This document shows, in pieces, positions 1 through 8,132 of a stretch of DNA of 64,000 nt (positions are counted from its first letter, which is position 1; each line of letters starts with the position of its first letter). Source of the stretch: Methylophaga sp. (GTDB taxonomy: Bacteria > Pseudomonadota > Gammaproteobacteria > Nitrosococcales > Methylophagaceae); contig DRHW01000020.1 in the NCBI GenBank assembly GCA_011053005.1, positions 105,001-169,000 on the forward strand, given 5' to 3'. A program made the position numbers and the translations under genes. Below the pieces are notes generated by a model. That model searched no databases. It was given only the letters and a program-made list of their open reading frames with translations, and was not told the DNA's origin.

Positions 1-1
1 G

Positions 2-214
2 GGAAGTTGCAGAATAAATGGCGATATTCAATATAATTGGAAATTAATACTGGCGCCCCCGGAGATTATTGATTACGTGATTACTCATGAGTTGTGCCAT
101 CTGAAACAACACAATCACTCTGCCGCATTTTGGCAGTTGGTTCAGACACATTGTCCTCAATTTAAAACCGCACGGTTATGGCTTAAGAATAATGGTGCAA
201 GTTTAGAAATCTAA
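2..214 (+). CDS. YgjP-like zinc metallopeptidase, C-terminal part (5' end outside window)
   Basis: An open frame enters from the left edge and ends at TAA 212-214, giving about 70 residues. It contains VITHELCHLKQHNHS followed by FW, the zinc-binding HExxH motif and downstream His typical of the YgjP/DUF45 (WLM-like) metallopeptidases. The two His and the Glu of HELCH would bind zinc and activate water; the physiological substrate of the family is poorly known. The frame ends about 180 bases before the riboswitch leader of metK, so it is probably a separate transcription unit. The N-terminal half cannot be judged. Confidence 0.75.
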   Translation, partial: GSCRINGDIQYNWKLILAPPEIIDYVITHELCHLKQHNHSAAFWQLVQTHCPQFKTARLWLKNNGASLEI

Positions 215-356
215 TCGTTTATCTAACTAGCTGTTGATATTAAGCTTCCTACAATCAATAAAACAGATCGTATCGATTAGTTTCAAATCCTAGCAGGATA
301 TTGATAATAATTGTATTAAAATCATCATCTCCCGTCACATTAGACAAGATTTTATA

Positions 357-385
357 TTGTTTTTTTATCGCTTATAGACTACTAT
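357..385 (+). promoter_or_regulatory. Candidate sigma-70 promoter of the metK operon
   Basis: TTGTTT (357-362) and TACTAT (380-385) are separated by 17 bases, an ideal sigma-70 spacing with moderate hexamer matches. Transcription would start near 392, a few bases before the first helix of the SAH aptamer, which is where a riboswitch promoter should lie. An overlapping TATAGA (375-380) is an alternative -10. The call rests on sequence only. Confidence 0.5.
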
Positions 386-395
386 TCTTCGTTCT

Positions 396-465
396 GAATA
401 AGGAACGCTGCGACAGGGACTCTCCCCTGCTAGGCTTATTCAAATCAATTTTTTAACCGCGTTCA
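396..465 (+). ncRNA. S-adenosylhomocysteine (SAH) riboswitch aptamer
   Basis: The leader folds like the SAH riboswitch family. Helix P1 pairs GAATAAG (396-402) with CTTATTC (435-441). A second hairpin pairs CAGGG (414-418) with CCCTG (425-429). A pseudoknot pairs GAACGC (403-408) with GCGTTC (459-464). The conserved core segments are recognisable: GGAACGCTGCGAC corresponds to the family GGAGCGCUGCRAC, CTAGGCT to CCAGGCU, and AACCGCGTTCA to AACGGCGCUCA. Known members are ON switches that sense SAH and control ahcY, metH, metE and related genes. Here the aptamer lies upstream of metK, with ahcY and metF following. Helices and spacing were read directly; family membership is recalled, not searched. 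Confidence 0.9.
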
Positions 466-500
466 TTATTAATCAGTTTTCACTAAATAATAATGAGCGT
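459..500 (+). promoter_or_regulatory. Hairpin mutually exclusive with the SAH pseudoknot (expression platform)
   Basis: CGTTCATTATT (460-470) can pair over 11 positions, one of them G-U, with AATAATGAGCG (489-499). This uses the same bases, 459-464, that form the SAH pseudoknot. SAH binding would therefore disrupt this hairpin. The following bases are only moderately T-rich (TTGCGTTTAATT), so it could be a weak intrinsic terminator or a Rho-linked block. Either reading matches an ON switch. Confidence 0.55.
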
Positions 501-594
501 TGCGTTTAATTGCTTCACTAGTTTGCTGACAATCTCGCAAACACATAAACCAACTCTCTTCACTTTAAATTCAATCAATTGAGGTAAATTGATC

Positions 595-1755
595 ATGAGT
601 AGTCGTTTAATTTTTACTTCCGAATCGGTCTCCGAAGGCCATCCTGATAAAGTGGCCGACCAGATTTCAGATGCCATTTTAGATGAGATCCTACGCCAAG
701 ATCCGCATGCACGTGTTGCTTGCGAAACTTTGGTCAAAACAGGTGCCGCCGTTGTTGCCGGTGAAATAACCACATCAGCATGGGTCGATTTAGATGATGT
801 TGTCCGTAAAACAATTACAGATATTGGTTACAACAGCTCTGATGTTGGTTTTGATGGCCAAACATGTGCCGTAATGTCGTTAATTGGTAAACAATCTTCA
901 GATATCGCAATGGGCGTTGATCGTGCCACAGCTGAAGACCAAGGTGCCGGTGATCAAGGTTTGATGTTCGGTTATGCCAGCAATGAAACCGATGTTTTGA
1001 TGCCTGCGCCAATCACCTACGCACACCGTTTGGTGAAACGCCAAGCTGATGTCCGTAAAAATGGCACGTTGCCTTGGTTGCGTCCTGATGCCAAAAGCCA
1101 AGTTACGTTTGTCTATGAAGATGGCAAACCTATTGGTATTGATGCGGTCGTGCTATCTACCCAACATAATCCTGAAGTTTCGTTAAAAGAATTACAGGAA
1201 GCCGTCATGGAAGTGATTATTAAACCTACGCTTCCCGCTGAATGGATTTCAAAAAACACCACGTTCCACATTAACCCAACAGGCCAATTTATTATTGGTG
1301 GTCCGGTTGGCGATTGTGGTTTAACGGGTCGTAAAATCATTGTTGATACTTACGGCGGCATGGCACGTCACGGTGGTGGTGCATTTTCGGGCAAAGATCC
1401 TTCTAAAGTCGACCGTAGTGCTGCTTATGCTGGGCGTTATGTGGCGAAAAACATCGTAGCCGCGGGTATTGCCGATCGTTGTGAAATTCAAGTCTCTTAT
1501 GCCATTGGTGTCGCCGAACCTACATCGATCAGTGTTGAAACTTTTGGTACTGGCAAAATTTCATCAGAAAAACTCGTGCAATTAGTACGTGAGCACTTTG
1601 ACTTACGTCCTGTTGGTCTCGTAAAAATGCTCGATTTGATTCGTCCAATTTATCAAGCAACAGCGGCTTATGGACACTTTGGTCGTGAAGAACCTGAGTT
1701 CACATGGGAACGCACTGATTTAGCTGACACATTACGCGATGCAGCTGGTCTCTAA
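595..1755 (+). CDS. metK: S-adenosylmethionine synthetase
   Basis: MetK makes S-adenosylmethionine from methionine and ATP in the cytoplasm. The 386-residue product has the usual family length. It carries the N-terminal [13 protein letters not shown] motif, the [12 protein letters not shown] motif near residue 117 and the glycine-rich [16 protein letters not shown] loop near 260-275. The frame could open at a GTG or TTG six bases upstream, but ATG 595 follows a GAGG Shine-Dalgarno and begins the conserved [11 protein letters not shown]. It is the first gene after the SAH riboswitch and is followed by ahcY after 72 bases, so SAM synthesis and SAH removal appear co-regulated. Confidence 0.98.
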   Translation: MSSRLIFTSESVSEGHPDKVADQISDAILDEILRQDPHARVACETLVKTGAAVVAGEITTSAWVDLDDVVRKTITDIGYNSSDVGFDGQTCAVMSLIGKQSSDIAMGVDRATAEDQGAGDQGLMFGYASNETDVLMPAPITYAHRLVKRQADVRKNGTLPWLRPDAKSQVTFVYEDGKPIGIDAVVLSTQHNPEVSLKELQEAVMEVIIKPTLPAEWISKNTTFHINPTGQFIIGGPVGDCGLTGRKIIVDTYGGMARHGGGAFSGKDPSKVDRSAAYAGRYVAKNIVAAGIADRCEIQVSYAIGVAEPTSISVETFGTGKISSEKLVQLVREHFDLRPVGLVKMLDLIRPIYQATAAYGHFGREEPEFTWERTDLADTLRDAAGL

Positions 1756-1773
1756 CCCACATAATTTATTCAT

Positions 1774-1801
1774 CGTAGGTTAGATTTTTGTCCTACCTAC
1801 G
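1774..1801 (+). repeat. Intercistronic hairpin between metK and ahcY
   Basis: CGTAGGT (1774-1780) and ACCTACG (1795-1801) form a 7-bp stem with a 14-base loop, followed by CACAAAAAATATTT. It could lower read-through, act as a processing site or protect the RNA. The A-rich tail on the coding strand does not make it a standard terminator. Confidence 0.45.
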
Positions 1802-1827
1802 CACAAAAAATATTTAAGGATCCAATC

Positions 1828-3138
1828 ATGAGCTCTCCTATAGAAAACCTTACACCCGATTATAAAGTTGCTGATATCAGCCTTGCAGAATGGGGCGCGA
1901 AAGAAATCAAAATCGCTGAAACCGAAATGCCTGGTTTAATGGCCATTCGTGAAGAATATGCCGGTAAAAATCCATTAGCGGGTGCACGTATTGCCGGTTG
2001 TTTACATATGACCATTCAAACAGCCGTACTCATTGAAACATTGATTGATTTAGGCGCAGAAGTACGTTGGTCTTCATGTAATATTTTCTCTACTCAAGAC
2101 CAAGCGGCAGCGGCAATCGCGGCGCAAGATATTCCTGTTTTTGCATGGAAAGGCGAAACCAACGAAGAAGCTATCTGGTGTATTAAACAAACTATTTTTG
2201 GCCCAAACAACTGGCGTCCAAACTTAATCTTGGACGACGGCGGCGATTTAACTCAAATCATGCATGATGAATTCCCTGAATTACTGAAAGATGTTAAAGG
2301 GTTGTCAGAAGAAACAACGACTGGCGTACATCGTTTATACGAAATGATGAAAGATGGTTCTTTAAAAGTACCCGCAATCAACGTCAATGATTCTGTGACT
2401 AAATCTAAGTTTGATAATCTTTACGGTTGCCGTGAGTCATTATTAGACGGTATCAAACGCGCTACAGACGTAATGATTGCCGGTAAAATCTGTGTTGTTT
2501 TGGGTTATGGCGATGTAGGTAAAGGCTGTGCTCAAGCATTCCGCGGTATGGGTGCAACAGTCATGGTCACTGAAATTGATCCTATCTGTGCCTTACAAGC
2601 AGCAATGGAAGGTTACCGTGTGGTGAGCATGGATGATGTGGCTAATTTAGGTGATATTTTTGTTACGACGACAGGTAATGTTGACGTCATTAATCATGAC
2701 CACATGACAAAAATGAAAAATGAATCCATTGTTTGTAACATCGGTCACTTTGATAGTGAAATTGATGTTGCTTCATTAAAACAGTACGAATGGGTGAACA
2801 TCAAACCACAAGTTGATCAGGTTATTTTCCCTGATGGCAAACGCATCACCTTGTTAGCAGAAGGTCGCTTAGTGAATTTGGGTTGTGCTACAGGTCATCC
2901 AAGTTTTGTAATGTCAGCGTCTTTTACTAACCAAGTAATGGCACAAATTGAATTATGGGAAAACCATTTAGATTACAGCAATGAAGTCTATGTTTTACCT
3001 AAAACATTGGATGAAAAAGTAGCGCGTCTGCATTTAGCTAAAATTGGTGTTAACCTCACTGAATTAACAGATGCACAAGCTAAATACTTAAGTTTGGACA
3101 AACAAGGTCCATACAAACCAGACCATTACCGTTATTAA
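1828..3138 (+). CDS. ahcY: Adenosylhomocysteinase (SAH hydrolase)
   Basis: AhcY reversibly hydrolyses S-adenosylhomocysteine to adenosine and homocysteine, using bound NAD+. The product has 436 residues, like bacterial AhcY without the roughly 40-residue insert of some lineages. It has the Rossmann NAD motif [15 protein letters not shown] near residue 226 and the C-terminal KPDHYRY that closes the NAD site of the neighbouring subunit. An AAGGA Shine-Dalgarno precedes ATG 1828. It follows metK behind the SAH riboswitch, so the enzyme that removes SAH would be induced by SAH. Using AhcY rather than the Pfs/LuxS route separates this organism from enteric bacteria. Confidence 0.98.
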   Translation: MSSPIENLTPDYKVADISLAEWGAKEIKIAETEMPGLMAIREEYAGKNPLAGARIAGCLHMTIQTAVLIETLIDLGAEVRWSSCNIFSTQDQAAAAIAAQDIPVFAWKGETNEEAIWCIKQTIFGPNNWRPNLILDDGGDLTQIMHDEFPELLKDVKGLSEETTTGVHRLYEMMKDGSLKVPAINVNDSVTKSKFDNLYGCRESLLDGIKRATDVMIAGKICVVLGYGDVGKGCAQAFRGMGATVMVTEIDPICALQAAMEGYRVVSMDDVANLGDIFVTTTGNVDVINHDHMTKMKNESIVCNIGHFDSEIDVASLKQYEWVNIKPQVDQVIFPDGKRITLLAEGRLVNLGCATGHPSFVMSASFTNQVMAQIELWENHLDYSNEVYVLPKTLDEKVARLHLAKIGVNLTELTDAQAKYLSLDKQGPYKPDHYRY

Positions 3139-3163
3139 TCGTCTGTAGGTAATAACCCTGTAA

Positions 3164-3199
3164 ATGAGGCGTTTCTATATTATGAAACGTCTCATTTTT
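3164..3199 (+). terminator. Intrinsic terminator after ahcY
   Basis: ATGAGGCGTTTC (3164-3175) pairs over 12 positions, one of them G-U, with GAAACGTCTCAT (3184-3195) around an 8-base loop, followed by a T run (3195-3199). It lies between ahcY and metF, so metF is expressed either by partial read-through or from its own start. Confidence 0.8.
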
Positions 3200-3253
3200 C
3201 AGCGAAAAACAAGTATATAAAATTGTCTTCCAACTTCTCTTTGTGTATTCACT

Positions 3254-4105
3254 ATGACTAATAAACTGACTATCAGCTGCGAATTCTTCCCGCCTAAAAC
3301 GGATAAAGGTATTGCGACTATGCGCGAAGTTCGCGAGCAACTTTCGCCGCTGAAGCCCGAGTTTTATTCCGTCACCTTTGGCGCTGGAGGATCAACACAA
3401 GACAATACTTTAGATGCCGTGGTTGAAATTCAACAAACCCATGCCATTACCAATATTGATGCTGCGCCACATTTATCATGCGTCGGTTCTACGGCTGAAC
3501 GTATTCGTGACATGCTCAATACTTATCAATCTCATGGCATCAAACGCCTTGTTGCTTTGCGTGGTGATTTACCTTCCGGCATGCGCGATCCAGGTGATTT
3601 TCGTTATGCAAATGAATTAGTCGAATTTATTCGCCAAGAAACAGGTGATTATTTTACGATCGAAGTCGCCGCTTATCCTGAGGTTCATCCACAGGCAGAC
3701 TCAGCACACGCTGATTTTATTAATTTTAAACGCAAAGTAGATGCTGGCGCCAATAGTGCACTGACCCAGTATTTTTATAATATTGATTCTTATTTATATT
3801 TTCTTGATCGCTGCCAGAAAAATGGAATTGAGATTCCAATAATCCCAGGCATTATGCCGATCAATAATTTCTCTCAGCTTGCTCGCTTTTCGGATGGCTG
3901 CGGCGCTGAAATCCCTCGCTGGTTACGTAAAAGACTAGAAGAATTTCACGACGATACTGATTCATTACAAGCATTCACCTTAGATTTTCTAACTGACTTT
4001 ACCGAAAAATTAATTAATGTCGGCGTACCAGGCCTACATTTTTATACGATGAATAGAACCGAGCCAACACTTACTATCTGTCAGCGTTTAGGTTTGATTG
4101 ACTAG
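3254..4105 (+). CDS. metF: Methylenetetrahydrofolate reductase
   Basis: MetF reduces 5,10-methylene-THF to 5-methyl-THF, the methyl donor for remaking methionine from homocysteine. The 283-residue protein is a single TIM-barrel FAD enzyme of normal bacterial length. It has the N-terminal SCEFFPPKTDKG motif, the FGAGGSTQ segment and the ALRGD and PGIMPI segments. It lies 115 bases after ahcY, beyond a terminator-like hairpin. The Shine-Dalgarno before ATG 3254 is weak. Its position closes the activated methyl cycle begun by metK and ahcY. Confidence 0.97.
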   Translation: MTNKLTISCEFFPPKTDKGIATMREVREQLSPLKPEFYSVTFGAGGSTQDNTLDAVVEIQQTHAITNIDAAPHLSCVGSTAERIRDMLNTYQSHGIKRLVALRGDLPSGMRDPGDFRYANELVEFIRQETGDYFTIEVAAYPEVHPQADSAHADFINFKRKVDAGANSALTQYFYNIDSYLYFLDRCQKNGIEIPIIPGIMPINNFSQLARFSDGCGAEIPRWLRKRLEEFHDDTDSLQAFTLDFLTDFTEKLINVGVPGLHFYTMNRTEPTLTICQRLGLID

Positions 4106-4524
4106 AAAATGAATTTCGTATCACAAGCGCTTTAAGTTTATTAAATATTTCGATGCCAATATAGTTTAGGTATTAGAATGATTTTCATCAATACACCACA
4201 GTTGTGCTAACACTTTGTAATTTATCCTACAAAAAATTTATGCCGCGACAAGGCATGAAATTAAGTATTCAACAGACTTTTTGTAACAGCATATGACCTA
4301 ATACTAAACAAGCAATAAGCACTAATGTGTATTACGTAAATCAATCAAACCTCAGCCCTTAAGCGCTCCTCAGGTGAAATTTATTCTTAGAATATGTCCT
4401 TTAATTGAGCTTCAAATCCACTGTAACGACAGTAATTTAATTTTTAAGCATTTTGCTAGTAGGCAAGCTCATCAGACTTGCGGTACCATTGAGCCATGAT
4501 ATTTTATTTTGATTGTGAAAATCT
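4106..4524 (+). other. Intergenic region between metF and rpoN
   Basis: These 419 bases are AT-rich and no convincing gene is visible in any frame. An inverted repeat GCAAG/CTTGC (4464-4468 and 4478-4482) lies about 45 bases before the rpoN start. In many proteobacteria lptA and lptB precede rpoN; neither is present here. Confidence 0.5.
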
Positions 4525-5985
4525 GTGAAACCCTCGTTACAGCTACGTGTAGGCCAAAGCTTATCGATGACACCACAGTTGCAACAAGCCATTCGCTTAT
4601 TGCAATTATCATCGCTTGAATTACAGGCTGAAATTCAAGAAGCGCTGGAAACCAATCCGCTACTTGAAGTTGAAGATGACTTTGATCACGATGATCATGC
4701 GGCAATCCAACAAGAAAATGACAAGGTGATTGCACGCGAAAACCAAGATGTCAGTCAGCTTGAAAATGCATCAATTCCCGATGAATTACCGACAGACAGT
4801 GAGTGGGAAGACACCTTTGATACCCAACCTGTATCTCTGTTATCAGGCCAAGTTTCTGATTCTGGTTTAGAGCGTGATAATCAAGATAATAGTGGCGACT
4901 CCTTGCAAGAACACTTACTTTGGCAAATGCGCTTAACGCCTTTTTCTGCAACTGAACAAGAAATTGCAGCAACGATTATCGATGCCATTGAAGATGACGG
5001 TTATATCAAAATCACTCTTGAAGATATTCAACAAAGCTTGGGCGAAGAATATAACGAGGTTGAACTTGATGAGATCGAGGCTGTACTTCACCGCATACAA
5101 CACTTTGATCCTGTTGGTGTTGCCGCCCGTGACTTACGAGAATGTTTATTAATTCAGCTTAAACTCTATGAAACTGAACTCGATCATTTACCATTGCTCA
5201 CCGAACTTATCGATAAACATTTAGATACACTAGCCAAACGTGATTACGCCCAAATTAAGCGTGCCTTAAAAATCACTGATGAAGAACTCACTGAACTTGT
5301 ACGTTCAATTCAATTGTTCAATCCTCGTCCAGGCAGTCATATCCAACAAGATAAAACAGAATATATTGTGCCTGACGTTTATGCCCGCAAACTAAACGGT
5401 CGTTGGCAGTTATCCCTCAATCCTGACAATGCACCTCGTTTACAGGTTGCTGAGCACTATGCTCAACTTATTAAACGAGCTGATAATAGTGCTGAAAACA
5501 CCTATTTAAAGAATAACTTACAAGAAGCTCGCTGGTTTTTAAAAAGCCTACAAAGCCGGAATGAAACCTTATTAAAAGTGACAGAGGCGATTGTTGATCG
5601 GCAACAAAACTTTCTTGACCATGGTGATGAAGCCATGAAACCATTGGTTTTAGCCAATATCGCTGAAATTGTCGAAATGCATGAATCGACTATTTCACGT
5701 GTTACTACCCGAAAATATCTACACACTCCTCGCGGTATTTTTGAATTGAAATATTTTTTCTCCAGCCATGTCAGTACAGATAATGGTGGGGAGTGTTCAG
5801 CAACAGCAATACGTGCCATCATTAAAAAACTCGTCCTCGCTGAGAATCCAAGAAAGCCTCTTAGCGACAGTAAAATCGCTGAAATTCTTGTAGAACAAGG
5901 TATTAATGTAGCACGCAGAACCATTGCGAAATATCGAGAAACCCTGTCTATTTCGCCCTCTAACGAACGCAAGCGGCTGGTATAA
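4525..5985 (+). CDS. rpoN: RNA polymerase sigma-54 factor
   Basis: RpoN directs RNA polymerase to -24/-12 promoters and needs AAA+ activators. The 486-residue product has the Gln/Leu-rich region I (SLQLRVGQSLSMTPQLQQAI, residues 4-23), an acidic region II, the helix-turn-helix near 385-410 (ESTISRVTTRKYL) and the RpoN box ARRTIAKYRE at 463-472. The start is GTG 4525, which gives the canonical MKPSLQLR. It heads rpoN-hpf-ptsN-hprK-EIIA-ptsH-ptsI. A matching promoter is found in this window before the GGDEF gene at 31994. Confidence 0.98.
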   Translation: MKPSLQLRVGQSLSMTPQLQQAIRLLQLSSLELQAEIQEALETNPLLEVEDDFDHDDHAAIQQENDKVIARENQDVSQLENASIPDELPTDSEWEDTFDTQPVSLLSGQVSDSGLERDNQDNSGDSLQEHLLWQMRLTPFSATEQEIAATIIDAIEDDGYIKITLEDIQQSLGEEYNEVELDEIEAVLHRIQHFDPVGVAARDLRECLLIQLKLYETELDHLPLLTELIDKHLDTLAKRDYAQIKRALKITDEELTELVRSIQLFNPRPGSHIQQDKTEYIVPDVYARKLNGRWQLSLNPDNAPRLQVAEHYAQLIKRADNSAENTYLKNNLQEARWFLKSLQSRNETLLKVTEAIVDRQQNFLDHGDEAMKPLVLANIAEIVEMHESTISRVTTRKYLHTPRGIFELKYFFSSHVSTDNGGECSATAIRAIIKKLVLAENPRKPLSDSKIAEILVEQGINVARRTIAKYRETLSISPSNERKRLV

Positions 5986-6018
5986 ATCAGTTTTTTATTG
6001 ACCAACAGGAGTAGCAAA

Positions 6019-6345
6019 ATGCAATTAAACTTAACCGGACAACATGTTGATATCACCGATAGTCTTCGTGACCATGTTAATAATAAGTTTGAAAAATTAA
6101 CACGTCACTTTGATCACATGACCAACGTCCATGTCATCTTATCTGTTGAAAAAGATCGCCAAAAAGCAGAAGCGACTGTTCATGCTAGTGGTGCAGATTT
6201 ATTTGCCTCAGACGAAGGTGACAATATGTACACAGCAATTGATAACTTGATTGCAAAACTTGATCGTCAAATTATCAAGCATAAAGATAAAATCAAAAAT
6301 CATCATCAAGCTGATGGCCATGATATGAAACACAACGCAGGTTAA
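6019..6345 (+). CDS. hpf: Ribosome hibernation promoting factor, short form
   Basis: Hpf binds the 30S subunit in stationary phase and promotes inactive 100S ribosomes. The 108-residue protein has the single-domain architecture of gammaproteobacterial HPF: MQLNLTGQHVDITDSLRDHV at the start and a basic centre, without the dimerisation domain of long HPF. ATG 6019 is chosen because AGGAG lies just upstream; an in-frame codon at 5998 has no such site. It is the usual partner of rpoN and is followed 14 bases later by ptsN. Confidence 0.93.
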   Translation: MQLNLTGQHVDITDSLRDHVNNKFEKLTRHFDHMTNVHVILSVEKDRQKAEATVHASGADLFASDEGDNMYTAIDNLIAKLDRQIIKHKDKIKNHHQADGHDMKHNAG

Positions 6346-6359
6346 TCTCAGGTTTTATT

Positions 6360-6821
6360 ATGCTTATCGCCGCCCTACTCATTAACGCCGACAATATTCT
6401 TTGTCATGATGCAGCTACAAGCAAAAAACGCATTATTGAAAATTTAAGTCAACGATTAGCCGCTAATACCAACGCGGCAACTGCTGATACTATCTTTCAG
6501 GCACTCTTTGAGCGTGAACGGCTAGGCAGTACAGGTTTGGGTAAGGGCGTGGCAATACCGCACGCCCGTATTCCCGGCATTACACACACAATTGCTGCCA
6601 TGATGACGTTAGACACCCCTGTCAATTATGAATCCATAGATAGTAAACCCGTTGATATCATTTTTGGTTTATTAGTCCCGCAAGATGGCAATGACCAACA
6701 TTTGCAGCAACTTTCTCGATTAGTCAGTTTATTTCGTGACGAAGAAACCTGCACCAAGATCCGTCAATCCACCAATGCTGAGCAAATATTTGAAATATTG
6801 CTGGCGAGTGATGACAACTAA
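6360..6821 (+). CDS. ptsN: PTS nitrogen-regulatory EIIA component
   Basis: PtsN (EIIA-Ntr) accepts phosphate from HPr-like proteins and regulates potassium transport, nitrogen responses and other targets instead of carrying sugar. The 153-residue protein has the EIIA fructose-type fold with the phosphorylated histidine in GVAIPHARIPG, His68. The acidic C-terminus is typical. It lies between hpf and the short hprK in one operon with its phosphate donors ptsH and ptsI. Confidence 0.95.
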   Translation: MLIAALLINADNILCHDAATSKKRIIENLSQRLAANTNAATADTIFQALFERERLGSTGLGKGVAIPHARIPGITHTIAAMMTLDTPVNYESIDSKPVDIIFGLLVPQDGNDQHLQQLSRLVSLFRDEETCTKIRQSTNAEQIFEILLASDDN

Positions 6822-6827
6822 ACACGT

Positions 6828-7355
6828 GTGGGCACACAACACGAACGATTAGAAAGCCACCACGGCGTTTTTATGAACGTCGCAGGTTATGGCGTGTTGA
6901 TTATTGGTTCACCCGCTATTGGCAAAAGTAGCCTAGCACTAGAACTACTGTCTCATCAACATCAACTTATCGCTGATGATGTCATCGATTTTTATGATAC
7001 AGATAATATTATCTGTGGCCATTGTCCGCCTCTTTTATCAGGATTACTGCATACCCGAGAACTCGGCCTTATTTCTGTGACCAATGTCTTTGGTGATCAA
7101 GCTTGGCAGAGCGAATATCCGTTGAATTATGTTGTCGAACTCACCGAACATCACGATACAAATATTGACCTTTTTCTAGAAAGACAATTTTATACTGTTT
7201 TAGATAAAGCTTTTCCACGGTTAATACTTTCAATCTCAACACCCATTTCCTTATCCAGTCGATTATTATGTTGGCTAAAGATGCAAGAAAATGCTTATTC
7301 TGCTGATAATCAATTACAACAACATCCATTTACTTTATTAGGTATCACAACATGA
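6828..7355 (+). CDS. hprK: Short HPr kinase/phosphorylase (kinase domain only)
   Basis: HprK phosphorylates and dephosphorylates HPr on a serine. This product of about 175 residues begins just before the Walker A loop (GSPAIGKS, residues 27-34) and keeps the IADD segment and the RELGLISV signature. The N-terminal domain of roughly 130 residues found in long HprK is absent, as in alphaproteobacterial forms. There is no room for it: ptsN ends at 6821. The start is taken as GTG 6828; ATG 6873 would fall inside the domain. The C-terminal third is divergent. HPr in this operon keeps Ser46, the expected target. Confidence 0.8.
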   Translation: MGTQHERLESHHGVFMNVAGYGVLIIGSPAIGKSSLALELLSHQHQLIADDVIDFYDTDNIICGHCPPLLSGLLHTRELGLISVTNVFGDQAWQSEYPLNYVVELTEHHDTNIDLFLERQFYTVLDKAFPRLILSISTPISLSSRLLCWLKMQENAYSADNQLQQHPFTLLGITT

Positions 7356-7461
7356 TTGGTAAACGAGTCCGCACTCCACTGCGTTTAAACGTACATATAA
7401 ACCAAAGGGCATTAAGCCCTCATGCTGATGTAACTACCACGTTCAAAGACAGAGAATTATC
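7356..7461 (+). other. Gap where rapZ is often found; small hairpin
   Basis: No open frame is present. AGGGC (7406-7410) and GCCCT (7416-7420) form a short stem. In related gene orders rapZ lies between hprK or ptsN and the next PTS gene, and here only these 106 bases remain. Confidence 0.5.
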
Positions 7462-7866
7462 ATGGCTGTAGGCATTTTAATCGTATCTCATAATCAAATT
7501 GGCACCGAATTAATTAATACTGCACGACAAATGCTGTCATGTTGTCCATTACCAACAAAAGTACTTGCTATTGGCAGTAAAGATAATCCCGCCAGCATTC
7601 GCCGTCAGTTTGAAACAGAACTCAAGGGTCTTGATCAGGGAAATGGAATCCTTATCCTGACCGATATGTTTGGCTCTACGCCCAGTAATATTGCTTGCGC
7701 CGTTTCTGATCGTGATGATATTCGTATTATTGCAGGTCTGAATCTGCCGATGTTAATTCGCGTGCTGAATTATCCAAATTTGAATCTGGATGAATTAGAG
7801 AAAAAAGCCATCAGTGGTGGCATAGAGGGCATCGTTTGCTGCCATCACACAGGGTATAAATTATGA
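7462..7866 (+). CDS. PTS system mannose-family EIIA component
   Basis: This 134-residue protein has the fold signature of mannose-type EIIA, starting MAVGILIVSHNQIG with the phosphorylated His10, and keeps the DMFGSTPSNIA segment. In sugar PTS such a domain passes phosphate to EIIB. No EIIB, EIIC or EIID gene occurs in this window, so it probably serves as a regulatory phosphate acceptor. It overlaps ptsH by four bases (ATGA), which indicates translational coupling. Confidence 0.92.
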   Translation: MAVGILIVSHNQIGTELINTARQMLSCCPLPTKVLAIGSKDNPASIRRQFETELKGLDQGNGILILTDMFGSTPSNIACAVSDRDDIRIIAGLNLPMLIRVLNYPNLNLDELEKKAISGGIEGIVCCHHTGYKL

Positions 7867-8132
7867 TTGAACAAACCTTCACCATCATTAATAATCTAGG
7901 TCTACATGCTCGTGCTGCGGCTAAATTTGTGACCACTGCATCTCAATTTAATGCTGATATTCAAGTCTCACGTAATAGCCGTAGCGTCAATGGAAAAAGC
8001 ATCATGGGTGTGATGATGTTAGCCGCTGCTAAAGGTACTGAAATACAAGTCACAGCTGAAGGTGAAGATGCCGAACAAGCCTTACAAGCGATTGATATGC
8101 TTATCAACACTTACTTTGGAGAAGGTGAATGA
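7863..8132 (+). CDS. ptsH: Phosphocarrier protein HPr
   Basis: HPr passes phosphate from enzyme I to EIIA proteins. The 89-residue product has the active-site LGLHARAAAKF with His15 and, at exactly position 46, Ser in NGKSIMGVMML, the regulatory site used by HprK. The presence of Ser46 fits with hprK two genes upstream. It overlaps both neighbours by four bases, so EIIA, HPr and EI are likely made in fixed ratio. Confidence 0.96.
   Translation: MIEQTFTIINNLGLHARAAAKFVTTASQFNADIQVSRNSRSVNGKSIMGVMMLAAAKGTEIQVTAEGEDAEQALQAIDMLINTYFGEGE

Noticed and set aside
281..310. TTTCAAATCCTAGCAGG as part of a tRNA T-loop
   Set aside because: No acceptor stem, anticodon arm or CCA end can be arranged around it. 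No tRNA was found elsewhere by eye.
5502..6056. Open frame of 184 codons antisense to the end of rpoN
   Set aside because: It covers the conserved rpoN helix-turn-helix and RpoN box on the other strand and has no family pattern.
7356..7461. Remnant of rapZ between hprK and the EIIA gene
   Set aside because: The three forward frames show no RapZ-like phrase; it is reported only as an absence.
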